Source: Oscillospiraceae bacterium (GTDB lineage Bacteria > Bacillota > Clostridia > Oscillospirales > Oscillospiraceae). From it: 43,225 bases of DNA. This document shows, piece after piece, positions 24,666 to 33,405 of this stretch (its first letter is position 1; every line of letters begins with the position of its first letter). The position numbers and the translations under genes were made by a program. The stretch covers positions 1-43,225 of the forward strand of contig JAISXU010000063.1 in assembly GCA_031270395.1 (NCBI GenBank), read 5' to 3'. Below the pieces are notes generated by a model. That model ran no database searches. It had not been told where the DNA came from and was given only the letters and a program-made list of their open reading frames with translations.

Positions 24666-27110
24666 CTATATCGACAGCTCCGTCCTGCGGATGAGGTCTT
24701 TCTGCCCGTCCGGATGCAGCTCGACGAAATATGCCGAGAATCCGGCGACGCGGACGACGAGGTCCTTGTATTTATCCGGGTTCTCCTGGGCGTCCTTGAG
24801 CGTTTTCGCGCTTACGACGTTGATTTGAAGCTCCATGCCGCCCATGCCGAAATACGTTTGGATGAGCTGCGAGAGCTTGCGGACGCCGTCCTCGCCATTA
24901 AGCGCGTTCGGGTGGAATTTGAGGTTCATAAGCGTCCCGTTCGGGAAATCGGTCTGCTTGATCGCCGCCACGGAGGTGACGACGGACGTCGGGCCGTTCT
25001 TGTCGTACCCCTGGACAGGCGCTATACCGTCGGCCAGCGGTTCGCCCGCGAAGCGTCCGTCGGGCGTCGCCTTTGTGCAGTACCCGAACATGACGTTCGT
25101 CGTCACGGGATACAGCCCGGCGCTGTAGCGTCCGCGCGGGCCTGTCAGGGAGTTCACGGCGTCGGCAAAGCACTTCGCGGCAAACGTCGCGTGCTCGTCG
25201 CACTCCTGTATGCCATTGCCGTAGTGGTCGCACTCGTTGAGGATATACGCGCGCATTTCCTCATAGCCCTCCCAGTTGGCCATGAGCGCGTCGTAGAGCT
25301 CGCGCGTCGTGTACTTCTTTTTGTCAAAGCAGACTTGTTTTATAATGTTGAGGCTGTCCGCCACATTGCCTACGCCCACGCCGGAATCGCCCGTGGAGTT
25401 GTATTTCGCGCCTCCCCACATGACGTCCATGCCCTTTTCCATGCAGCCCTCCATAGTGGCCGACACGAGCGGCTGCGGCAGCACCTCGCGCGCGATGTAC
25501 TCAAATGAATTGATATTCATGATATGCCATTTGACGAATAACTCTACCTGCGCCTTGTACGCCTGCTGCACCTGCTCGAACGAGGTCATGTCGTACAGAT
25601 AACCCGTGGGCGCTCCGACGCGCACGTTGGGCGTACCGGGAGGCGCCGGCATGAAGGCGTTGAGCATCGGGACCGGCGTGTAGCCGTCGTTGATGCCGAG
25701 CAGCAGGGCGTTCGCGAGATTCATGTAGCTCTCCGTACCCGTACCGCCGCAAGCCGGCCATTCCGTACCGCAGCCGGCGGGCTCGACGCAGCCTATCAGC
25801 GTGCAGTTGCGCGCGTCCTCCAGCGACAGCCCGCGCGACATCAGCGCCGGGATTATTACCTCGTCGTTCTCGTACGTCGGCACTCCGCCGCAGCGTTTTG
25901 TGACCTCAATCGCCGCCTCCCACAGCTCGGGCGGCGTATTCTTGTGGATGCGCAGCGCCTGCGGCGGGTCGTGCAGGAGGAGACGTCCTACCGACTGCAG
26001 CATGCCGAACGTCGCCTTGTTTGAAGCGTCGAGGCCGTCCTTATCCACGCCGCCCATCGTCATGAGCTGCCCCGACGTATAGCCGGGATTCGACTGCGTG
26101 GCGCCATAGCTCCACGGCTTATTCATCTCGGCGACCTTTAGATAGAAAAGATCAAGTATCTCCTGTGCGTAATCCTCCGTGAGCGTCCCGTTTTCGATGT
26201 CGCGCTCTAAGTAATCGCCCAGATACTGATCCACGCGCCCGAAGCTCATGCCGTGCATATTCGCGTCAAGGCAGAGCGCCGTCTGGTACATGAACAGGCA
26301 CTGCACCGCGTCAAGGAAATTGCGCGCGGGCTTCTCGACGGTCCAGTTGAGGGAGTCCGCCATCATCTCGAGCTCTTTTTTGCGCGCGGGATTGCTTTCG
26401 GCCGCCGCCTTTTCCTCCGCGAGACGCGCGTAACGCTTCGTCAGCGTTATTATGCCGTCGCAGACTATTGAGACGGCGCGGTAGAAATTATACTGGTCTA
26501 TGCTCTTGCCGGGGAGCGCGTTTGCTATGAACTCGGCGCGCTTTGCCTCCGCCTCGGCCTTAATTGCGCCAAAGCCCTTGCGGATGGCCGTGTTGTAGCC
26601 GGTGGCAAAGTGTCCGACAGGCGAGCCGGTCTGCCCGCGGCTTGAGAACATCGTCACGCCGTTGCCGGCGACGGGAAAATACTCGTCCACGATCTGCGCG
26701 TCCGTCTTGGCGCTCATGCACTCCTTCATCCAGAAGTCCACCGTCGAGAGTATATAATCGCGGTCGTCCTCCGAGATGATGTACGGGTCGATCTCGCGCG
26801 TGGAGATATAGCGGTTGCCGACCTCCTCCTTGAGCCAGTCGACGGAGTTTTCCGGGTACAGCGCCGCCGCTCGGTATTTGGCGGACTGCGCCCCGACGAT
26901 TATCTCGCCGTCGTCGATGCGGATGGGAATGTTTTCCAGAATGTTCTTCAGGTTCTTGGCGCGTTTGAGTATTCCCTGCATGTCGGGATTATTCATGTAG
27001 AACTCCGTTATGAGCCTGTAACGCGCCGTACAGATCTCCGGGTCGGTGCTGCGGTACTTCTCGCGCATTGCCGCCACACGCGGCGTGATGGGTCTGAATG
27101 TGAACGCCAT
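24666..27110 (-). CDS. Glycyl radical enzyme GRE3 (dehydratase/lyase-like)
   Basis: 814 residues with PFL-like domain and C-terminal radical motif VRVAGFSAYF, radical residue G790. The active site is C441-V-E443-P in TLIGCVEPAGCGTEW. The segment after it, ACGGTGTES, closely matches GRE2, making GRE2 and GRE3 sister types distinct from GRE1. The Cys-x-Glu-Pro pattern is that of dehydratases and C-N/C-S lyases; substrate not assignable. AAAGGAG precedes ATG 27110, and a promoter (TTGCAA-17-TATAAT) lies upstream on this strand. It is divergent from a UroD-like methyltransferase-superfamily gene and near a urea/amide-type ABC importer. No activase is encoded nearby. Confidence 0.9.
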   Translation of the reverse strand: MAFTFRPITPRVAAMREKYRSTDPEICTARYRLITEFYMNNPDMQGILKRAKNLKNILENIPIRIDDGEIIVGAQSAKYRAAALYPENSVDWLKEEVGNRYISTREIDPYIISEDDRDYILSTVDFWMKECMSAKTDAQIVDEYFPVAGNGVTMFSSRGQTGSPVGHFATGYNTAIRKGFGAIKAEAEAKRAEFIANALPGKSIDQYNFYRAVSIVCDGIITLTKRYARLAEEKAAAESNPARKKELEMMADSLNWTVEKPARNFLDAVQCLFMYQTALCLDANMHGMSFGRVDQYLGDYLERDIENGTLTEDYAQEILDLFYLKVAEMNKPWSYGATQSNPGYTSGQLMTMGGVDKDGLDASNKATFGMLQSVGRLLLHDPPQALRIHKNTPPELWEAAIEVTKRCGGVPTYENDEVIIPALMSRGLSLEDARNCTLIGCVEPAGCGTEWPACGGTGTESYMNLANALLLGINDGYTPVPMLNAFMPAPPGTPNVRVGAPTGYLYDMTSFEQVQQAYKAQVELFVKWHIMNINSFEYIAREVLPQPLVSATMEGCMEKGMDVMWGGAKYNSTGDSGVGVGNVADSLNIIKQVCFDKKKYTTRELYDALMANWEGYEEMRAYILNECDHYGNGIQECDEHATFAAKCFADAVNSLTGPRGRYSAGLYPVTTNVMFGYCTKATPDGRFAGEPLADGIAPVQGYDKNGPTSVVTSVAAIKQTDFPNGTLMNLKFHPNALNGEDGVRKLSQLIQTYFGMGGMELQINVVSAKTLKDAQENPDKYKDLVVRVAGFSAYFVELHPDGQKDLIRRTELSI

Positions 27111-27202
27111 GGTATCAACTCCTTTGATATAATGATTGTGGCATTTTGCGGCGCCCGATAGAAACGGGCCGCCGCCGACAGGCGATTATCCGTCTGAGTC
27201 AT

Positions 27203-27231
27203 ATTATAATACACCCCGGCGCGGATTGCAA
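27203..27231 (-). promoter_or_regulatory. Promoter of GRE3
   Basis: Minus-strand TTGCAA (27231-27226), 17 bp, perfect TATAAT (27208-27203), about 93 nt upstream of the GRE3 ATG. It lies in an unusually AT-rich divergent spacer (27210-27290) with ATT repeats. Confidence 0.6.
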
Positions 27232-27296
27232 TACATAATTGACAATAATTATTATTATTACTGTTTTCTCAAACAGTCGCCGACGAAAATTTTTTC

Positions 27297-27326
27297 TTGT
27301 CCCGAGGCGTGGTATGGGTATATAAT
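27297..27326 (+). promoter_or_regulatory. Promoter of the UroD-like gene
   Basis: TTGTCC (27297-27302), 18 bp, perfect TATAAT (27321-27326). A small hairpin CGGCGCC-GCAT-GGCGCCG (27354-27371) sits in the leader before the GGAGG ribosome binding site. Confidence 0.55.
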
Positions 27327-27394
27327 GGCACGGGTGACAGGAGACGTACCGCACGGCGCCGCATGGCGCCGAAAAAAGCTATGGAGGTTTCGAT

Positions 27395-28513
27395 ATGAAT
27401 TACGGCATACGCGCTTACGGAGACCCGGACGCCCCGAAAATCACCACCAAACCGATGTTCGGAGGCGCCTCAATGAAGCTGCCCAGATTTGACTACCCCA
27501 TCTCGCCGGTCGAGAATTTGAAGCGGTCGGCGCGCCACGACAAACCGCTCTGGGTGCCAAACACTATGCTCGATACGCAATTCATAAGCCCAAATGACAT
27601 GATCCGGCCCACCGACGCGACGCGCGGCCAGTGCGTCTGCATGGATTTCGCCACCCCACATACGGCTGACTACACCTTCACCGACTGGTTCCTCACAGAC
27701 TGGACATACGTCCATTCCGCCGGGGGCCCCATGCTGACGCCGGGCTTCAAGCTGTGCGACGACGTGACCGAGTGGGAGAAAGCGGTCAAATTCCCAAAGC
27801 TCTCCGACTGGGACTGGGACACCTTCCATGACAATTTTATGAAAAACGAATACGATCCCGGCCGCGCGCTCGCCTGCGACATAGGGCTGGGCTGTACGGA
27901 GCGCTTCGTATCCATAATGGGCGGTTACACGGACGCGCTCGTCGCCTTCGCGACTGAGCCCGAGGCCTGCAGGGCGTTCTTTGAGGCCTTTATCGACCAC
28001 GAGATCGAGCAGTTTGACAAGATGATGGAGTATTATCCGATATCAATGCTCACCTACCACGACGACTGGGGCAGCGAGAAGGATACGTTTTTCTCTCCGA
28101 AGATGCTGGAGGAGCTGCTGATCGGGCCGACAAAACGCTTCATCGACCACGTCAAGGCGCGCGACATCGTCTTTGAATTTCACTCCTGCGGCAACATAAC
28201 GCGCTTTTTACCGTATTTTGCGGATTTGGGCGTGGAATTTTTGCAGATACAGCGCCGCGCGGTGGATTTTATCAAGCTCAAGGAGAACTGGGGCTCGAAG
28301 CTCGGCTACGGCGGCGGCATCGAGGGACTGGACATGGGCGCGCCGGACCCCGCGAAGGAGGAACTGGCGCCGATGATTCACAAAACCATCGACATCCACG
28401 CGCCGACGGGCGGCTTTTACATGGGCGTGTTCCTGCGCGACCCCGAGCTCGCATGGAACGCCGCAAACGAGATATATTCATACAGCCGCGAGCTATACGA
28501 GAGGGAAAACTGA
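27395..28513 (+). CDS. Uroporphyrinogen decarboxylase-like (MtaA/CmuA superfamily) protein
   Basis: 372 residues, UroD-fold TIM barrel. The stretches LTYHDDWGSEKDTFFSP, FHSCGNITRFLPYFADLGVEFLQIQ (cut here only for reading) and YGGGIEGLDMG are typical of the UroD-like proteins annotated as corrinoid/CoM methyltransferases rather than heme enzymes. The H263-x-C265 pair is the first part of the zinc site of MtaA-type enzymes. No cysteine follows it, so the usual third ligand is missing, and classical thiol methylation is doubtful. GGAGG precedes ATG 27395. It is divergent from GRE3 and shares the AT-rich control region, suggesting a linked role; no corrinoid protein or MtaB/MttB partner is visible. 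Confidence 0.8.
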   Translation: MNYGIRAYGDPDAPKITTKPMFGGASMKLPRFDYPISPVENLKRSARHDKPLWVPNTMLDTQFISPNDMIRPTDATRGQCVCMDFATPHTADYTFTDWFLTDWTYVHSAGGPMLTPGFKLCDDVTEWEKAVKFPKLSDWDWDTFHDNFMKNEYDPGRALACDIGLGCTERFVSIMGGYTDALVAFATEPEACRAFFEAFIDHEIEQFDKMMEYYPISMLTYHDDWGSEKDTFFSPKMLEELLIGPTKRFIDHVKARDIVFEFHSCGNITRFLPYFADLGVEFLQIQRRAVDFIKLKENWGSKLGYGGGIEGLDMGAPDPAKEELAPMIHKTIDIHAPTGGFYMGVFLRDPELAWNAANEIYSYSRELYEREN

Positions 28514-28569
28514 TAGCGGCTTCCGCCGTTTCGGACATACCCGCCCCGCGCGACGGGCGCGGAGCGCGG

Positions 28570-29292
28570 TCACACCTTCAGATATCTGTCCACAACCTCC
28601 TGCGGCAGCTCCGCGCCGTCGCCGGACGCGGCTAACGCGCCCTTTTGCAAAACCATATATCTGTTGGCGACGCGGAACGCGAATTTCAGATTCTGCTCCA
28701 CGAGGATCATCGGCAGGTGCATTTCCCTGTGGACGCGGTTGAGTATCTCCGCTATTTCAGCCACGATATTCGGCTGTATACCCTCCGTCGGCTCGTCGAG
28801 CAGCAGCAGACGCGGCCGGGACATGAGAGCGCGCGCTATGGCGAGCTGCTGCTGCTGTCCGCCGGACAGCACACCGCCCTTTCGGGGCAGATGGTCGCGC
28901 AGAGCGGGGAAGTATTCGAGCACCTCCTCGAAGCGCGTCCCCGCGTCGAACTTGTTGAGAGTGATACCGCCAAATTCCAGATTTTCGCGCACGGTGAAGT
29001 CCGCGAATATCTCCCGGCCCTGCGGCACGTACGCGACGCCGAGGGTGCTTATCTCGTACGGGGAGAAGCGCGTCCTTCTCTCGTTGAAGAACTGCATAAC
29101 GCCGCCGTCGAGCTTGACTATACCCATTATGCAGCACAGAAGCGTGGTTTTGCCCACGCCGTTGCGTCCGAGCAGCGCGAGCTTGTCGCCGTAGCGCAGC
29201 TCAAATGAGACCTCGTTGATAACGCGGCTCTTGTTATAGCTCGCGCTGACGCTCTCGGCGCGCAGTATGAGCGCTCTCTCTCCCGCGCTCAC
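28570..29292 (-). CDS. urtE: ABC importer ATPase, UrtE/LivF type
   Basis: 240 residues. Walker A GRNGVGKTT near residue 43, Q-loop YVPQGREIF, signature LSGGQQQQLAIARAL, Walker B LLLLDEPTEGIQPNIV, switch His replaced by the family-typical EQN (ILVEQNLKFAF). The Q-rich signature and EGIQPNIV are what urea-type UrtE proteins show, distinguishing it from amino-acid LivF. The GTG start at 29292 overlaps the UrtD stop by four bases (GTGA), indicating translational coupling. It is the last gene of the importer operon and converges on the UroD-like gene. Confidence 0.87.
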   Translation of the reverse strand: MSAGERALILRAESVSASYNKSRVINEVSFELRYGDKLALLGRNGVGKTTLLCCIMGIVKLDGGVMQFFNERRTRFSPYEISTLGVAYVPQGREIFADFTVRENLEFGGITLNKFDAGTRFEEVLEYFPALRDHLPRKGGVLSGGQQQQLAIARALMSRPRLLLLDEPTEGIQPNIVAEIAEILNRVHREMHLPMILVEQNLKFAFRVANRYMVLQKGALAASGDGAELPQEVVDRYLKV

Positions 29293-30056
29293 GCCCGTCC
29301 CCCCTCTCCGCTCTCCAGCCCGTCGTCCCTGAGATATACGGCGACGACGCGCGGATCGCGCTCGACGTCCGCTATAGAGCCCTCGGCGAGCACCTTCCCC
29401 TGATGCAGAACCGTGACGGTGCTGGCGACCTGCCGCACAAAGTCCATGTCGTGCTCGGCGGCGATTATCGTGTGCTCCCCGCTAAGGCCCATAATCAGCT
29501 CGCCGGTTTTGTACGTCTCCTCCGCCGTCATGCCCGTGGTAGGCTCGTCGAGAATCATGAGCTTGGGACTCTGCGCGAGCAGCATACTGATTTCGAGCCA
29601 CTGCTTTTCCCCGTGCGAGAGTATACCCGCGGGCAGGTCGCGTTTTTCATACAGCCCGACGCGTTCGAGCGCCCCGGCGATGAGTTCCAGAGTCCGGCGC
29701 GTTCTGCGGTAGAAAAGAGCTTTTATGAGCGTGCCGTGGCCCTTTAACGCGAGCTCCACATTTTCGAGTACCGTCATGCCGCCGAAAATATTGGGGCCCT
29801 GAAATTTTCTGCCTATCCCGTGCCTTGACGAGATCGCGCTTATATCGAGTCCCGTTATGTCGGCGCCGTCAAATATGACGGAACCCGACGTCGGGCGTGT
29901 TTTTGCCGTTATGAGGTCCATGAGCGTGCTCTTGCCCGCGCCGTTGGGCCCGATTATAACGCGCAGCTCGCCGCGCTCCACATCCATATCCACGCCGTCG
30001 ATCGCGCGAAAGCCCTTGAAGCTGACGGCGAGGCTTCTCACCTCCAGAATTGCCAT
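29289..30056 (-). CDS. urtD: ABC importer ATPase, UrtD/LivG type
   Basis: 255 residues. Walker A GPNGAGKST near residue 35, Q-loop GRKFQGPNIF, LSHGEKQWLEISMLL in place of the LSGGQ signature, Walker B LMILDEPTTGMTAEET and the switch AAEHDMDFV. The SHGxKQWLEI form and GMTxEET are the marks of UrtD as opposed to LivG. The ATG at 30056 lies 4 nt after the UrtC stop. It pairs with UrtE to energise uptake through UrtB/UrtC. Confidence 0.88.
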   Translation of the reverse strand: MAILEVRSLAVSFKGFRAIDGVDMDVERGELRVIIGPNGAGKSTLMDLITAKTRPTSGSVIFDGADITGLDISAISSRHGIGRKFQGPNIFGGMTVLENVELALKGHGTLIKALFYRRTRRTLELIAGALERVGLYEKRDLPAGILSHGEKQWLEISMLLAQSPKLMILDEPTTGMTAEETYKTGELIMGLSGEHTIIAAEHDMDFVRQVASTVTVLHQGKVLAEGSIADVERDPRVVAVYLRDDGLESGEGGRA

Positions 30057-30060
30057 TTGC

Positions 30061-31113
30061 TTACAGCGCCTCCCTGAGCTTTTTTTGTCTGCGGCGGTCC
30101 TGCGCGCCCAGCGCCGCGCCCACGAGTCCGTCGCGCATAAAGAGAACGAACAGCAGCAGTATTACGCCTATAGTCAACTGCCACTGCGAGGCGATGTGCT
30201 CGCTCAAAATACTCTCGGCCCAGTTTATCAGCAGCGTGCCGACGGCCGCGCCTGTGAGATTCCCGCGTCCGCCCACGGCCACCCAGACGACGGCCATAGT
30301 GCTCAGCTCCAGCCCGCAGTTGACAGGCGACACAAAGCCGGTCGTACGTACCGAGAGCAATCCGGCGAATCCCGCGAGCATACCCGACAACACAAAGACC
30401 AGCAGCTTGAAATCGCGCGTGCGGTACCCCAGAAACCGCAGCCTGTCCTCATTGCCCGCTATCGACGTGAGCGCCTTGCCAAAGCGCGTATTGACGAGCC
30501 ACAGACAGAAAAGATACGCCAAAACGAGCGCGGCCAGGATGATATAGTAGTTTTGGGTCACGTCTACGGGGCCGTCCCCGAGCGCGAAGCGGGTTATTCT
30601 GTTTATTCCGTTCGAGCCCCCGAGGTATTGCTGCGTACTGTTTGTAAAGGTGGCAAACGCGCTCGCGAGCGCCATAGTGATAAGGCAGAAGAATACGCCC
30701 GACACACGGCTCGAAAAGATGAATATCCCGATTATCAGCGCCAACAAGCCGGGAAGTATCACGGCTAAGACATTTCCCAGAGCGGGCGAGGTGAGCGGCG
30801 CGAAGAAGGGTGGTATTTCGGTTATGCCGTAATTGGCCATAAAGTCCGGCACGCCTTTTTGGAACACGTTCGTCAGGCCCCCGACATAAGCGCCCATACC
30901 GAACATGACGGCGTGGCCGAAGCTCATAAGCCCCGTGTAGCCCCAGAGCAGATCGAGCGAGAGGGCGAAAATTACGTACGCCATAAAGCCCGCCATCACG
31001 TCGATACGAAACTTTGACGAGAATGTCGGAAATACTGCGAGAAACAGGAGCAGACATATATCTATGTAACGGTTGACGCGCACGCGGCGCGCGGCGGCGA
31101 GCAGCCCCTCCAT
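30061..31113 (-). CDS. urtC: ABC importer permease, UrtC/LivM type
   Basis: 350 residues with about ten membrane segments and the LivM/UrtC pattern SLDLLWGYTGLMSFGHAVMFGMGAY (read in parts), the VSGVFFCLITMALA stretch, and GYRTRDFKLLVFVLSG. ATG 31113 is preceded by GAGGAGGT and lies 3 nt after the UrtB stop. Forms the membrane channel with UrtB. Confidence 0.87.
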   Translation of the reverse strand: MEGLLAAARRVRVNRYIDICLLLFLAVFPTFSSKFRIDVMAGFMAYVIFALSLDLLWGYTGLMSFGHAVMFGMGAYVGGLTNVFQKGVPDFMANYGITEIPPFFAPLTSPALGNVLAVILPGLLALIIGIFIFSSRVSGVFFCLITMALASAFATFTNSTQQYLGGSNGINRITRFALGDGPVDVTQNYYIILAALVLAYLFCLWLVNTRFGKALTSIAGNEDRLRFLGYRTRDFKLLVFVLSGMLAGFAGLLSVRTTGFVSPVNCGLELSTMAVVWVAVGGRGNLTGAAVGTLLINWAESILSEHIASQWQLTIGVILLLFVLFMRDGLVGAALGAQDRRRQKKLREAL

Positions 31114-31116
31114 ACG

Positions 31117-31968
31117 CTACCTCCTCTCTTTGGCGAAAAGTCCGCGCGGGCGGAACCTTATGAGAACGATGACAAGCAGCAGGAGTATTATCCTCGCGAC
31201 TACCTCGCTGATGAACCCCCCGAGCACGGATGTAAATTCGCTTATCAGCGCCGCGCCCGCGCCCGCGCCGAGAAGCGAGTCAAACCCTCCCACAACCACG
31301 GTTATAAACGAATCGAGCATATACGACGCGCCCATGAGCGGCGTCGCGACGCGCGCCGGCACGATGACGGCGCCCGCCACGCCGGCGAGACCCGAGCCCA
31401 GAGCGAACGTGAGCGTGTCTATTTTCGCCGTATCGACGCGCAGACACTCCGTCATCTGTCTGTTTTGTGAGATCGCCCGGATTTTAAGGCCCAGCACGGT
31501 CTTGTACATCAGCGCCCATGTGAGAAACGTCATGAGGAGCGCGATGGCGACTATGAGTATGTTGTAATAAGGTATGTACACATCCCCTATCACAAGACTC
31601 CCGGCGATTGCGGGCGGGACGGTTCTGGTGGCCGGGCCGAAGATGAGCTTGGCCGCCTGCCCGAGTATGATGGACACGGCGTAGCTCGCGAGCAGCGTAT
31701 TGTTGAGCTGACCGTAGAACCGCTTTATCACGACGACCTCAATGAGCAGCCCGACGACGGCAGCCGTGACAAACGACAGCACGACGCACACCCCGAACGG
31801 CAGCCCCTGGCCGGAGTAGAAGACTGTCGTGTACGCGCCCACCATGATCAGATCGCCGTGCGCGAGGTTGATGATCCCCATATTGCCGAATATTATCACG
31901 GCCCCGAGCGCGGCGAGCAATAAAATACCCGCCGCGCTCAACCCGTTGACGACTTGTGATATAAGCAC
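31117..31968 (-). CDS. urtB: ABC importer permease, UrtB/LivH type
   Basis: 283 residues, about eight membrane segments, with LAALGAVIIFGNMGIINLAHGDLIMVGAY (LivH/UrtB N-terminal signature, read in parts) and VNxxxGLKIRAISQN, SGLAGVAGA, VVVGGFDSLLGAG near the C-terminal half. The GTG start at 31968 is used because AAGGGGGA lies 8 nt upstream and the signature begins at once. It is 31 nt downstream of the binding-protein gene. Confidence 0.86.
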   Translation of the reverse strand: MLISQVVNGLSAAGILLLAALGAVIIFGNMGIINLAHGDLIMVGAYTTVFYSGQGLPFGVCVVLSFVTAAVVGLLIEVVVIKRFYGQLNNTLLASYAVSIILGQAAKLIFGPATRTVPPAIAGSLVIGDVYIPYYNILIVAIALLMTFLTWALMYKTVLGLKIRAISQNRQMTECLRVDTAKIDTLTFALGSGLAGVAGAVIVPARVATPLMGASYMLDSFITVVVGGFDSLLGAGAGAALISEFTSVLGGFISEVVARIILLLLVIVLIRFRPRGLFAKERR

Positions 31969-31999
31969 AACTGTCGTCCCCCTTCGTCATGGCGCTTGC

Positions 32000-33307
32000 T
32001 TACGGCGCTCCGTCAGGATAGAGAAGCGCGGGCCAGACCTCCGCCTTTGCGTCCTCCGATTCAAACACTATCTCCGGCTGCATGTTCCCGTCCCATCTGG
32101 CGAGATACGTCTTTGTGGTGAGGTAAAACGTCTCGGGATCGACAGAGCCCGCGCCCTGCGGCGAGTCCACCGTCATGCCCGCGAATTTCGACTTTATATT
32201 CTGCGGGGTGAGGTCGTCCCCGGCCAGCCTAAGCGCGTCGGCCAGCATGAGTACCGACAGATAGCTCGCCTCCGGCGTGCCCCCCACCTTAGCGGCCTGC
32301 TCCTCGCCGTACTTGTCGGCGTACAGCCTCAGGAACTCCGCGTTCTTATCGTTATCCAGCGTGTGGAAGTACGAGAACGTCGAGTATGTGCCGGTTATGG
32401 CGGGCCCCGCGAGAAGCGCGTCCGGATCGGCGGTGATTACGCTTACCACCGTTATGTCGTCATAATTTATGCCATACTGCTCAAACTGCTTGTAGCCGGC
32501 CGCGAGTGAATCGGCCACCATATTATAGTAGATAAAGTCCGCGCCGGAGGCCTTGATCTTGTTGATGACCGACGCGAAATCAGTGGACGGGATTGGCAGA
32601 TACTCCTCCCCGACTATCTCCACGCCGGGGTACTGCGCGGCTATCGCGCGCACCTGACGGTTGATAGTTACGGGATAGGAATAGTCGGAGCCGAGCAGGA
32701 AAATCTTTTTGATCCCCTTTTCGTTTATGAAGTATTCCACGGCGTCCTTAGTCTGCCCGTACGACGTGCCGCCCGTATATACGACGTTCTCGGACGTCTG
32801 CTCGCCGAACGCTATCGTCGGATAAATCAGCAACGAGTCGTTGTCCTCCACGACCGGCTTGGCCGCCTCAAAGCACGACCCGAGCGTGGTGCCGAGTATC
32901 GCCACCACCTCGTCCTGCAGCACCAGCTTCTTTGCCTTTTGTGTCGTGGTGTCGGGATCGGACGCGTAGTCCTCAATTATCACCTCGAGCGGACGCCCGT
33001 TTATTCCGCCCTCGGCGTTCACCTTCTCTACCGCCAGCAGCGCGGCGTCACGGCAATACGTGTCGAGCTGCTCGCAGGCGCCCACAAGACCCCACAGCAT
33101 ACCGAGCTTGATTGGCTCGCCCGACGCCGCGTCGCCCGGAGTGCCCGCCCGCGTGTCCGGCTGCGCCTGTGACGGCGACGCGTCCTGCGACGGCGGGGGC
33201 GAACCCGACGGCGAGCCGCTGTCGCCGGCGCCGCCGCAGGACGCCGCCAGCAACAGCGCCGACGCGAATATGAGCGCGAATATTTTTCTTGCGATACCCT
33301 TTTTCAT
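32000..33307 (-). CDS. urtA: Substrate-binding lipoprotein of a urea/amide-type ABC importer
   Basis: 435 residues. The lipoprotein signal peptide has lipobox-like LAASC with acylated C24, followed by a Ser/Pro/Gln-rich linker to about residue 65. The type I periplasmic-binding fold starts at PIKLGMLWGL and shows GGINGRPLEVIIEDYASDP, FLLGSDYSYP, GEEYLPIPSTDFASVINKIKASGAD (in parts) and the FSYFHTLD segment. These resemble UrtA/FmdD/AmiC rather than leucine-binding proteins, so urea, short amides or related compounds are likely ligands, not proven. ATG 33307 follows GGGGAGGA. First gene of the five-gene operon; no urease, amidase or formamidase lies nearby. Confidence 0.88.
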   Translation of the reverse strand: MKKGIARKIFALIFASALLLAASCGGAGDSGSPSGSPPPSQDASPSQAQPDTRAGTPGDAASGEPIKLGMLWGLVGACEQLDTYCRDAALLAVEKVNAEGGINGRPLEVIIEDYASDPDTTTQKAKKLVLQDEVVAILGTTLGSCFEAAKPVVEDNDSLLIYPTIAFGEQTSENVVYTGGTSYGQTKDAVEYFINEKGIKKIFLLGSDYSYPVTINRQVRAIAAQYPGVEIVGEEYLPIPSTDFASVINKIKASGADFIYYNMVADSLAAGYKQFEQYGINYDDITVVSVITADPDALLAGPAITGTYSTFSYFHTLDNDKNAEFLRLYADKYGEEQAAKVGGTPEASYLSVLMLADALRLAGDDLTPQNIKSKFAGMTVDSPQGAGSVDPETFYLTTKTYLARWDGNMQPEIVFESEDAKAEVWPALLYPDGAP

Positions 33308-33359
33308 TTCAATTTCCTCCCCATTTTTTCTACATTTTTCTACATATCGGCGCGAAATA

Positions 33360-33405
33360 AACGGGGCGTCCGAAGGTCCCCGGCAAGACCTCCGAAAGCC
33401 CCGTT
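33360..33405 (-). promoter_or_regulatory. Stable leader hairpin upstream of the importer operon
   Basis: An 8-bp outer stem (33360-33367 with 33398-33405) and an inner 8-bp stem with one mismatch (33371-33378 with 33387-33394) enclose an 8-nt loop. On the minus strand it is followed by a T-rich TTTATTTC, about 50 nt before the binding-protein start. It could be an attenuator for the importer mRNA. It does not match a riboswitch class that I can name. Confidence 0.5.

Noticed and set aside
28570-33307. Branched-chain amino acid (LivFGMHK) assignment for the importer
   Set aside because: The ATPase and binding-protein signatures fit the Urt/Fmd urea-amide branch better; the ligand is still unproven.
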